Of a stretch of DNA of 64,000 bases, positions 57,555-64,000 are shown in pieces. The number at the start of each line of letters is the position of its first letter. The first letter of the stretch is position 1. The notes under the pieces are model-generated. The model saw nothing but the letters and a program-made list of their open reading frames with translations, was not told the origin of the DNA and made no database searches. Position numbers and translations under genes: made by a program. Origin of the DNA: Flavobacterium alkalisoli (lineage in GTDB: Bacteria; Bacteroidota; Bacteroidia; Flavobacteriales; Flavobacteriaceae); NCBI RefSeq assembly GCF_008000935.1, contig NZ_CP042831.1, positions 3,720,001 to 3,784,000 of the forward strand, written 5' to 3'.

Positions 57555-58145
57555 TCAAGGCATATTATCCCTATCATCGTCAGAGATGTTGTAACCTGTT
57601 TTTCCGTCGCCAAGTACAAGGTCAATCTTAGATGCCTTCTTAACCTTATCACCAGCCTTAACTTTTTTACCGTTTTGTCTCATTTCAAGAACTACGTCTT
57701 TAGCAAGGTACGGTTTATAAGTAACCTCACCTATTTCAAGGCCTACACTTTTAAGCATAGACTCTGATGCTCTTTTGGTTTTTTGGATAAGATCCGGCAG
57801 GTTAATATCATCATAACCGCCTGCATTAAGCTTAATGTATATCTTACGGTTTTCTTTTACATACGCCTTAGGCAGCGGATCCTGCTGCACTATAGAATAG
57901 GCAGGGTAATCCGGTTTGTAGTCAACCGTATCTACAATAACATAAGTTAATGTTAGAGCTTCCAGCTCTGCTTCGGCCTTATTAACCAATTTCTTTGTCA
58001 GGTCGGGCACCTGAATTTTCTGATCGTGGTTAGTGGTGCTGTTAAGCCATTTCATAACGGCAAATACCACAATTACAGTAACTATAAGCGCTATAATTAT
58101 CTGCTTCAAGAATGCTTTACTGGTCAAAAAGTTTTTAAGGCTCAT
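57555..58145 (-). CDS. PASTA-domain membrane protein
   Basis: A 196-aa protein with one N-terminal span (about 15-33) and two to three PASTA repeats (VPDLTKKLVNKAEAELEA, then LPDLIQKTKRASESMLKS). PASTA modules bind cell-wall precursors or muropeptides. It is divergent from ddl (peptidoglycan precursor synthesis), which supports a wall-related role. A TATCTTTG -7 box lies at 58,162-58,169. Confidence 0.85.
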   Translation of the reverse strand: MSLKNFLTSKAFLKQIIIALIVTVIVVFAVMKWLNSTTNHDQKIQVPDLTKKLVNKAEAELEALTLTYVIVDTVDYKPDYPAYSIVQQDPLPKAYVKENRKIYIKLNAGGYDDINLPDLIQKTKRASESMLKSVGLEIGEVTYKPYLAKDVVLEMRQNGKKVKAGDKVKKASKIDLVLGDGKTGYNISDDDRDNMP

Positions 58146-58208
58146 TTACTATGATTTTTAGCAAAGATATAAATAATACTAAACTTTATAAGTTTAGACA
58201 AATAATGA

Positions 58209-58216
58209 TATTTTTG
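58209..58216 (+). promoter_or_regulatory. ddl promoter -7 box
   Basis: TATTTTTG matches TAnnTTTG and lies 33 nt before the chosen ddl start; a TTTA replaces the -33 TTTG about 20 nt upstream. Confidence 0.45.
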
Positions 58217-58249
58217 TGTAAGCAAAACCTAATACTTAACGCATTTAGA

Positions 58250-59227
58250 ATGAAAAATGTTGCCATTATCATGGGCGGATATTCCAGTGAATATCAAATT
58301 TCCCTTAAAAGCGGGAATGTTGTGTACCAATTTCTGGACAAAACAAAATACAATCCCTACCGCCTGCACATCCTTAAGGATAAATGGGTAATGGTAGACG
58401 ACGAGAGTAACGAATACCTTGTAAACAAACATGATTTCTCTGTCGATTACAACGGAAAAAAGGTAACTTTTGATGCGGTATTCAATGCCATTCACGGTAC
58501 ACCCGGCGAAGACGGACTAATGCAGGCTTACCTACAGTTGCTTAATATTCCGCAAACCTCATGCGATCCCTACCAGGCTGCATTAACCTTTAACAAGAGG
58601 GATTTGCTTTCGGTTTTAAAACCATATGGAATTAAAACTGCGGTATCGCATTACCTAAATCTGGGAGATGAAATAAACGAACAGGCTATTATTGATAAGG
58701 TAGGATTACCATGTTTTGTTAAACCAAACAGATCGGGGTCAAGCTTTGGTATCTCTAAGGTTAAAACAAAGGAAGAGCTTAGTCCTGCAATAGAAAAAGC
58801 ATATAAAGAAGATAACGAGATTATCATTGAAAGCTTCCTTGACGGTACAGAGGTATCGGTAGGTGTAATTAATTATGGCGGAGCGGTTACTGTACTTCCT
58901 ATTACGGAAATTGTATCTGAAAACGACTTTTTTGATTATGAAGCTAAATACCTCGGGCAGTCGCAGGAAATAACTCCGGCAAGAATATCCGAGGAACTTA
59001 CACAAAAAGTAAACAGCGTGGCAAAACGCGTTTATGAAATATTAAGAATGGACGGCTTTTCTCGCAGCGAATACATCATTGTAAACGATGAGCCTTACCT
59101 GCTTGAAATGAATACCGTACCGGGACTTACTACCGAGAGTATCCTGCCTCAACAGGCACGCGAAGCGGGTATTTCGTTACCACAGCTATTTGATAATGCC
59201 ATAGAACAGGCTTTGGCAAAAAAATAA
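58250..59227 (+). CDS. ddl: D-alanine--D-alanine ligase
   Basis: The start at 58,250 (MKNVAIIMGGYSSEYQIS) fits the family; 33 residues of a longer frame are unrelated and span the promoter. The 325-aa ATP-grasp enzyme joins two D-Ala for the peptidoglycan stem. Motifs: GTPGEDGLMQAYLQLLNIP, CFVKPNRSGSSFGISKV and EMNTVPGLTTESILP. Six nt to coaD. Confidence 0.95.
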   Translation: MKNVAIIMGGYSSEYQISLKSGNVVYQFLDKTKYNPYRLHILKDKWVMVDDESNEYLVNKHDFSVDYNGKKVTFDAVFNAIHGTPGEDGLMQAYLQLLNIPQTSCDPYQAALTFNKRDLLSVLKPYGIKTAVSHYLNLGDEINEQAIIDKVGLPCFVKPNRSGSSFGISKVKTKEELSPAIEKAYKEDNEIIIESFLDGTEVSVGVINYGGAVTVLPITEIVSENDFFDYEAKYLGQSQEITPARISEELTQKVNSVAKRVYEILRMDGFSRSEYIIVNDEPYLLEMNTVPGLTTESILPQQAREAGISLPQLFDNAIEQALAKK

Positions 59228-59232
59228 AATAT

Positions 59233-59688
59233 ATGAAAACAGCAGTATTTCCGGGATCGTTCGACCCTATTACCCTTGGGCATTATGATATTATTAAAAG
59301 AGGCGTTAAGCTTTTTGATAAGGTTATTATAGCTATTGGGGTTAATGCCGAAAAAAAATACATGTTCCCGTTGGAAGAACGCAAACGCTTTATAGAAGAA
59401 GCCTTTAAAGACCAACCTAAAGTAGAGGTTATTACCTATGAAGGCCTAACCATAGACCTTTGCCAAAAAGTTGGCGCACAGTTTATACTTAGAGGGCTTA
59501 GAAACCCGGCTGACTTTGAATTTGAAAAGGCTATTGCACACACTAACCGCGAACTGTCTAAAATAGAAACCGTATTCCTGCTTACGGCAGCAAGAACATC
59601 TTACATAAGCTCAAGCATTGTAAGGGATGTACTGCGCAACGGTGGCGATTACACTATTTTAGTTCCCGATTCGGTTAGGGTAAAATAA
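59233..59688 (+). CDS. coaD: Phosphopantetheine adenylyltransferase
   Basis: A 151-aa CoA-pathway enzyme: PGSFDPITLGHYDII (T/HxGH nucleotidyl-transferase motif), RGLRNPADFEFE and the ISSSIVRDV motif. The last base of its stop overlaps the A of the next gene's ATG. Confidence 0.95.
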   Translation: MKTAVFPGSFDPITLGHYDIIKRGVKLFDKVIIAIGVNAEKKYMFPLEERKRFIEEAFKDQPKVEVITYEGLTIDLCQKVGAQFILRGLRNPADFEFEKAIAHTNRELSKIETVFLLTAARTSYISSSIVRDVLRNGGDYTILVPDSVRVK

Positions 59689-61421
59689 TGATTATGAAAA
59701 AATCGCTTGTATTAATCCTGTTCTCCCTGCAGCTTATGGCACAAAATAACGACAAGTACCTTACTCCGTATGAAAAAGGCAACGGCAACCAAACGGCAAC
59801 CTATGCCGAGACCATTGCTTATTTTAAAATGCTTGATAATAGCTTTGAAACTATACAGATGGTACCCATGGGACTTACCGATAGTGGTGAGCCGTTACAT
59901 ATCGTGATTTTTGATCCTCAAAAGAACTTTGATTTTAAAGCGATACATAAAAACAGGGCTGTTTTATTATTAAACAACGGTATACATCCGGGTGAGCCCG
60001 ATGGTATAGATGCTACAATGATGCTATATCGTGACCTTGCCACAGGTAAACTAAAAGCACCCGATAATACGGTTATTGTAAACATCCCAATATATAACAT
60101 AGGCGGAGCGTTAAACCGTAACTCTCACACCCGTGCTAACCAGAACGGACCGGAGAGCTATGGTTTTAGAGGGAATGCCCGCAATTATGACCTTAACAGG
60201 GACTTCCTGAAATCGGACACTAAAAACAGCAGGAGTTTTGCCGAGATTTTCCAAAAGGTGAACCCTGATGTGTTTATAGACAATCATGTTAGTAATGGTG
60301 CCGATTATCAATATACATTTACCTACATCGCTACCCATCACCAAAAACTGGGCGGGGAACTGGGTCCTTATTTTAAAAATGATATGCTGCCGGCGATTCT
60401 TGCCGATATGAAAAAACATGGAACAGAAGCGACACCTTATGTAAACATACACGACCAAAAGCCTGATGGTGGTTTTGAGCAGTTTATGGATTACCCAAGG
60501 TATTCTACAGGGTATGCGTCTATGTTCAACACCATTGGCTCTATGCCCGAAACACACATGCTTAAGGATTATGCGCCGCGTGTTAAGGTAACTTATGATT
60601 ATATGGTAGCTTCTATAGTTTATATAGAAAAGAACTATAAAAAAATTAAGCAGCTCCGTGCCGATAACCTTAAAAACTACCAACCGGGTATGAAATATAC
60701 CCTGCTATGGGAATTGGACAAAACCAAAGTAACCCAACTGGAGTTTTTAGGTTATGAAGGTGATTACAAAACAAGTGAGATTTCGGGAAAACCAAGGTTG
60801 TATTACGACAGGTCTAAGCCGTTTAAAAAGAATGTACCTTACTATCAGGAATACAGTCCGGTAAAAGAGGTTACTATCCCTGAGGCTTATATTGTTCCTA
60901 AATCATGGTGGAATGCCATAGAGCTTTTAAACCTTAACGGCGTAGACATGCAGCCACTGGACAGGGATATGGAAATTGAGGTGGAAAGTTACCGCATAAC
61001 CGATTATAAAACGAGTTCTAATGCTTATGAAGGTCACTACCCTCATAACAGCACTAAGGTCTCTGTAAAAACAGAAAAGGTTCAGTTTCATAAAGGCGAT
61101 TTTATAATCAGTACCAAACAGCCTAATGTAAAATACCTGCTGGAAACCTTAGAGCCTGAAGCACCTGACTCCTACTTTAACTGGAACTTTTTTGACGCCA
61201 TACTACAGCAAAAGGAATATTTCTCTGCTTATGTATTTGAAGATACCGCAGCCAAACTGCTTAAGGATGACCCTAAACTGAAGGCGGCCTTAGAGAAAAA
61301 GAAACAGGAAGACAAAGCATTTGCCGAAAGCGGTGAGGCACAACTGGACTGGATTTACAGACAATCGGTTTACTACGAGAAATCTTATTTACAATATCCC
61401 GTTTACAGGAAAATGAAATAA
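59688..61421 (+). CDS. M14-family zinc carboxypeptidase, exported
   Basis: A 577-aa protein with signal peptide (MKKSLVLILFSLQLMAQ; start at 59,688 or 59,694). The M14 catalytic region has NNGIHPGEPDGID (HxxE zinc ligands) and DNHVSNGADYQYT (third His). A beta-rich C-terminal half follows. Substrates may be wall peptides or dietary peptides. Translationally coupled to coaD. Confidence 0.87.
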   Translation: MIMKKSLVLILFSLQLMAQNNDKYLTPYEKGNGNQTATYAETIAYFKMLDNSFETIQMVPMGLTDSGEPLHIVIFDPQKNFDFKAIHKNRAVLLLNNGIHPGEPDGIDATMMLYRDLATGKLKAPDNTVIVNIPIYNIGGALNRNSHTRANQNGPESYGFRGNARNYDLNRDFLKSDTKNSRSFAEIFQKVNPDVFIDNHVSNGADYQYTFTYIATHHQKLGGELGPYFKNDMLPAILADMKKHGTEATPYVNIHDQKPDGGFEQFMDYPRYSTGYASMFNTIGSMPETHMLKDYAPRVKVTYDYMVASIVYIEKNYKKIKQLRADNLKNYQPGMKYTLLWELDKTKVTQLEFLGYEGDYKTSEISGKPRLYYDRSKPFKKNVPYYQEYSPVKEVTIPEAYIVPKSWWNAIELLNLNGVDMQPLDRDMEIEVESYRITDYKTSSNAYEGHYPHNSTKVSVKTEKVQFHKGDFIISTKQPNVKYLLETLEPEAPDSYFNWNFFDAILQQKEYFSAYVFEDTAAKLLKDDPKLKAALEKKKQEDKAFAESGEAQLDWIYRQSVYYEKSYLQYPVYRKMK

Positions 61422-61422
61422 T

Positions 61423-61461
61423 AAAAAAAAAATCAGGCTTAACAGCCTGATTTTTTTTTTA
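61423..61461 (+). terminator. Intrinsic terminator
   Basis: AAAAAATCAGGCT / AGCCTGATTTTTT around TAAC, followed by a long T run. Confidence 0.85.
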
Positions 61462-61506
61462 TTTGTAAGAAATATTTTTCTTTATTTTTATGGAAATTAC
61501 TTTTCC

Positions 61507-62214
61507 ATGACTTTCACCTTACACTTTCGTTTATTTGTTTATCTCGTTTTAGGTTTTATAGCAGCTACCGTAGTAGGTACGCTAACACATGAACTGGGAC
61601 ACATAGCTGTTGCCAAAATGTTAGGCTATAAAACCGAACTACATTATGCTTATATGGTACACTACGATAGCCCTCATGAACTAGAGTTTTACGATTTTTA
61701 TGACCAAAACAGTAAAGTTATTACAGGTAATAAAGACCCTGAAATAATCAAAAAGTTTAAGGAATTAAGAGAAAGAGATAAAAAAGAAAATCTTTTAGTC
61801 GTCCTTGGAGGACCATTACAAACCATGTTAACGGGTACTATAGGTTTTTTACTGCTTTGGTTTAACCGAAAAAAAATAGGCAACAAATTAACATTAGTTC
61901 AATGGGTACTTGTATTCCTTACTTTCTTTTTGTCAAGACAGGTTTATAATTTCCTGTCAGGAATATTGTTCTTAATAATTAAAGGAAAATGGGGTCACGG
62001 TGATGACGAAACCAGAATATCACAACTCTTTGACTTACCTGTATGGTTTGTAGGACTAGCAACTGCATTAATAGCTGCAGTTTTTCTGGCAATAACAGTT
62101 TTTAAGCTAATACCAAAACAACAACGCCTAACTTTTATTACAGCAGGTATTATTGGCAGCGGCTTTGGAGTTCTTATTTGGTTAAAGTATTTTGGTCCGG
62201 TTATCCTTCCGTAG
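61507..62214 (+). CDS. M50-like membrane metalloprotease
   Basis: A 235-aa protein with H28-E-L-G-H32 inside the first hydrophobic segment, then about 60 charged residues (45-100) and four further spans, including one right after the GGPLQTMLTG motif. The second family motif (NxxPxxxxDG) is not visible, so it is a divergent relative. Its stop overlaps the end of the convergent NUDIX gene by 14 nt. Confidence 0.68.
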   Translation: MTFTLHFRLFVYLVLGFIAATVVGTLTHELGHIAVAKMLGYKTELHYAYMVHYDSPHELEFYDFYDQNSKVITGNKDPEIIKKFKELRERDKKENLLVVLGGPLQTMLTGTIGFLLLWFNRKKIGNKLTLVQWVLVFLTFFLSRQVYNFLSGILFLIIKGKWGHGDDETRISQLFDLPVWFVGLATALIAAVFLAITVFKLIPKQQRLTFITAGIIGSGFGVLIWLKYFGPVILP

Positions 62215-62809
62215 GTACCTTCATGTTCTCAAACAACAGTTTGATATTTTCATAAGAATTGGTCAAAGCCTCTTTAATCTGCTCAGGGTTAAGCCAGGCC
62301 ACTTTTTCTATGCCTTCGTTTTCCTGTGCCTGTAGTTTACCCTTGTAATCGGTTTTCATTTCATACCAATGCGTTACCTTTAGCTTATAGTTGCCGTTTC
62401 TTTTAAAAACATGATAGGTTTTTTGCAGCTTTTGGGTAATCTTAAGGTTCTTTACGCCGGTTTCTTCCTCAACTTCGCGTATTGCGGCATCTTCTATGCC
62501 CTCCCCTTTCTCAATTCCGCCTTTAGGCAGGTCCCATTTTCCGTTACGGAAAATAAAAAGCACCTCCCCTTTTTTGTTGTATACGAGTCCGCCTCCGGCC
62601 TTTGCCACCGGAATTTTCTCTTTAAGCTTCTTTAAGGTTTCCTTTTCATCGGGATGATAAAGAAAAGCTTTTTTAACCTTATTATTAAACATGCTTATAA
62701 TAAGCTGCTCAATATCAACACTCTCTAACAGAAACATTTTAAAATCTGTTTCCTTCTCCACCTGGTTAGTTAAAAAAAGTGGCTTATCGTTAACAAAAAC
62801 TTTATACAT
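62201..62809 (-). CDS. NUDIX-domain hydrolase
   Basis: The start is set at 62,809 (MYKVFVNDKPLFLTN), giving 202 aa; a longer frame runs through pyrE antisense. The C-terminal part has a complete Nudix box, GGIEKGEG-x5-REVEEETGV (positions GX5EX7REUXEEXGU). The N-terminal about 65 residues are a separate small domain seen in flavobacterial NUDIX proteins beside pyrE. Likely nucleotide-diphosphate housekeeping. Confidence 0.87.
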   Translation of the reverse strand: MYKVFVNDKPLFLTNQVEKETDFKMFLLESVDIEQLIISMFNNKVKKAFLYHPDEKETLKKLKEKIPVAKAGGGLVYNKKGEVLFIFRNGKWDLPKGGIEKGEGIEDAAIREVEEETGVKNLKITQKLQKTYHVFKRNGNYKLKVTHWYEMKTDYKGKLQAQENEGIEKVAWLNPEQIKEALTNSYENIKLLFENMKVPTEG

Positions 62810-62812
62810 TTG
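62805..62812 (+). promoter_or_regulatory. pyrE -7 box within the divergent start
   Basis: TACATTTG fits TAnnTTTG, overlaps the NUDIX start codon on the other strand and lies only 4 nt before the pyrE ATG, implying a leaderless or nearly leaderless mRNA if used. Confidence 0.35.
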
Positions 62813-62816
62813 TACT

Positions 62817-63458
62817 ATGATTTTTAATACAGATACCGCTAAAAAAACAGCCGAATTGCTTTTACAAATAAACGCAATTAAATTAAATCCTAAAAATCCT
62901 TTTACATGGGCTTCCGGATGGAAGTCTCCAATATATTGTGATAACAGGATTACGCTGTCGTTCCCCCCGATAAGAAACTTTATCAGAGAGGAGTTTGCAA
63001 AACATATAGAGAAGGAATATGGTAAGCCTGATGTAATTGCCGGAGTAGCTACCGGAGCCATTGGTATAGGTATGCTTGTGGCAGAACTTATGGGGCTTCC
63101 GTTTGTTTATGTTCGTCCTGAACCTAAAAAACACGGACGCCAAAATCAGGTAGAAGGCTTTTTACAAAAAGGCCAGAACGTGGTTGTGGTAGAAGACCTT
63201 ATCAGTACCGGAAAAAGCAGCCTTATGGCTGTAGAAGCCTTAAAAGAGGCAGGTGCTAACGTAAAAGGTATGGTTGCCATCTTTACTTATGGTTTTGATA
63301 TATCGGTACAAAACTTTAAAAATGCAGGGGTAAGACTAAATACTCTAGGTAATTATGACACGCTTTTAGACTTAGCGGTTGCCAAAAAATACATTACCGA
63401 AGACGAGCATGAAACCCTTAAGGAGTGGAGAAAAACCCCTGACACCTGGGGACAGTAA
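62817..63458 (+). CDS. pyrE: Orotate phosphoribosyltransferase
   Basis: The start at 62,817 (MIFNTDTAKKTAELLL); 42 upstream in-frame codons overlap the divergent gene. The 213-aa enzyme converts orotate and PRPP to OMP in pyrimidine synthesis: the PRPP loop is VVVVEDLISTGKSS, and YVRPEPKKHGRQNQVEG is the flexible catalytic loop. Followed by the SRPBCC gene after 22 nt. Confidence 0.95.
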   Translation: MIFNTDTAKKTAELLLQINAIKLNPKNPFTWASGWKSPIYCDNRITLSFPPIRNFIREEFAKHIEKEYGKPDVIAGVATGAIGIGMLVAELMGLPFVYVRPEPKKHGRQNQVEGFLQKGQNVVVVEDLISTGKSSLMAVEALKEAGANVKGMVAIFTYGFDISVQNFKNAGVRLNTLGNYDTLLDLAVAKKYITEDEHETLKEWRKTPDTWGQ

Positions 63459-63480
63459 TTAATTTAGCTCAAAACATACT

Positions 63481-63873
63481 ATGAATTTAGAAAGCCCTAA
63501 AGTAACGGTTGAAAAACCTGCACAATATATTTTTGACGCACTTAGCGATGTAAAGAATTTTGAAAAACTTATGCCGGAAAACATTGCAAAGTTTGAGGTT
63601 ACCGGAGATGATTCTTTTATTTTCGCATTAAAAGGCATGCCTGAAATTAAACTTAAAATGAAGGAGAAAGCTGCTCCAAACAAACTGGTTCTTGGTGCTG
63701 CAAGCGATAAGCTTCCTTTTACCTTAACAGGTAATATTGATTCTGTATCAGATTCTTCAAGCGAGGTTCAGCTAAAGTTTGAAGGTGAGTTTAATGCTAT
63801 GATGGCCATGATGGTAAAAGGGCCTATAACCAAATTCATCGAAACACTTGCAAACAACATGCATAAGCTGTAA
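63481..63873 (+). CDS. SRPBCC-family protein
   Basis: A 130-aa protein with the START/polyketide-cyclase pattern: VEKPAQYIFDALSDVKNFEK at the N-terminus and FIETLANNMHKL as the long C-terminal helix. Small-ligand carrier fold of unknown ligand. Likely co-transcribed with pyrE. Confidence 0.8.
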   Translation: MNLESPKVTVEKPAQYIFDALSDVKNFEKLMPENIAKFEVTGDDSFIFALKGMPEIKLKMKEKAAPNKLVLGAASDKLPFTLTGNIDSVSDSSSEVQLKFEGEFNAMMAMMVKGPITKFIETLANNMHKL

Positions 63874-63892
63874 CCAGCAATAAATACAAAAC

Positions 63893-63928
63893 AAAAAAGC
63901 CTTTTAGTTAGCCTAAAAGGCTTTTTTT
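63893..63928 (+). terminator. Intrinsic terminator
   Basis: AAAAAGCCTTTTAG / CTAAAAGGCTTTTT stem-loop with T run. Confidence 0.85.
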
Positions 63929-63964
63929 ATTACTTTTATCAAAATGAAATTTTTTAATTATCAG

Positions 63965-64000
63965 ATGAAAAGAATTATTACTGTTTTAGTTTTCACTTTA
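63965..64000 (+). CDS. Start of a further exported protein, 3'-truncated
   Basis: ATG at 63,965 opens MKRIITVLVFTL, a typical signal-peptide start, and runs off the window edge. Only 12 codons are visible, so no identity is possible. Confidence 0.4.
   Translation, partial: MKRIITVLVFTL

Noticed and set aside
62810..63061. N-terminal extension of the NUDIX protein
   Set aside because: It runs antisense through pyrE and has no family similarity; the start at 62,809 matches the expected N-terminus.
1..64000. tRNA, rRNA or phage genes
   Set aside because: No cloverleaf, rRNA segment or phage structural gene was recognised while reading; short RNAs could still be missed by eye.

Overview
The window reads as chromosomal DNA of a pigmented flavobacterium (Bacteroidota, Flavobacteriaceae, Flavobacterium-like). 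Pointers are the low G+C, promoters of the TTTG-N19-TAnnTTTG type, many short SPI/SPII-type signal peptides, DUF4252, DUF4199 and DUF4369-type proteins, a zeaxanthin-type crt cluster and TonB receptor/lipoprotein pairs. No transposase, phage gene, CRISPR array, tRNA or rRNA was seen.

Left arm (1-15.8 kb). A 5'-truncated MerR/B12-binding regulator (CarH-like photoreceptor family) precedes crtI-crtB-crtZ, which make and hydroxylate C40 carotenoids. An ECF sigma factor, a one-TM putative anti-sigma protein and three tandem DUF4252 proteins follow on the minus strand, then an S41 protease lipoprotein. Next is a cobalamin uptake locus: a surface propeller lipoprotein and a BtuB-like TonB receptor read leftward behind a cobalamin riboswitch, and a btuFCD-like ABC transporter reads rightward. 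B12 uptake and a B12-dependent regulator of pigment genes therefore lie within 14 kb. Small hypothetical proteins fill the rest.

Middle (15.7-47.4 kb). The dominant feature is one approximately 10.5-kb block present three times as forward / inverted / forward. It carries yceI, two small hydrophilic proteins, a DUF6526-like membrane protein, an amidase, a YdeI-like protein, a HAD phosphatase, a glycolipid-binding-domain protein, an M48 protease, and tetR-tolC-hlyD-emrB (a drug efflux operon). The first junction (about 26,351) is a near-perfect palindrome centred on the emrB terminator hairpin. The second (36,769) is an asymmetric join with about 1 bp of microhomology that truncates one yceI copy. 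This is the architecture of a tandem-inversion duplication. However, each copy has its own single-base indels, no indel is shared, and two-of-three voting restores every gene, so a sequencing or assembly (fold-back chimera) origin is a serious alternative.

Right arm (47.4-64 kb). yaaA; an ABC ATPase followed by an unusual permease fused to a periplasmic DUF4369/thioredoxin tail; a membrane-tethered LuxR-type regulator; DUF4199 and VOC proteins; a Crp/Fnr regulator; a frameshifted pirin; a second yceI-like gene; rluD; a PASTA protein; ddl-coaD-M14 peptidase; an M50-like membrane protease; a NUDIX gene divergent from pyrE with only 7 nt between start codons; an SRPBCC protein; and the first codons of a further exported protein at the right edge.
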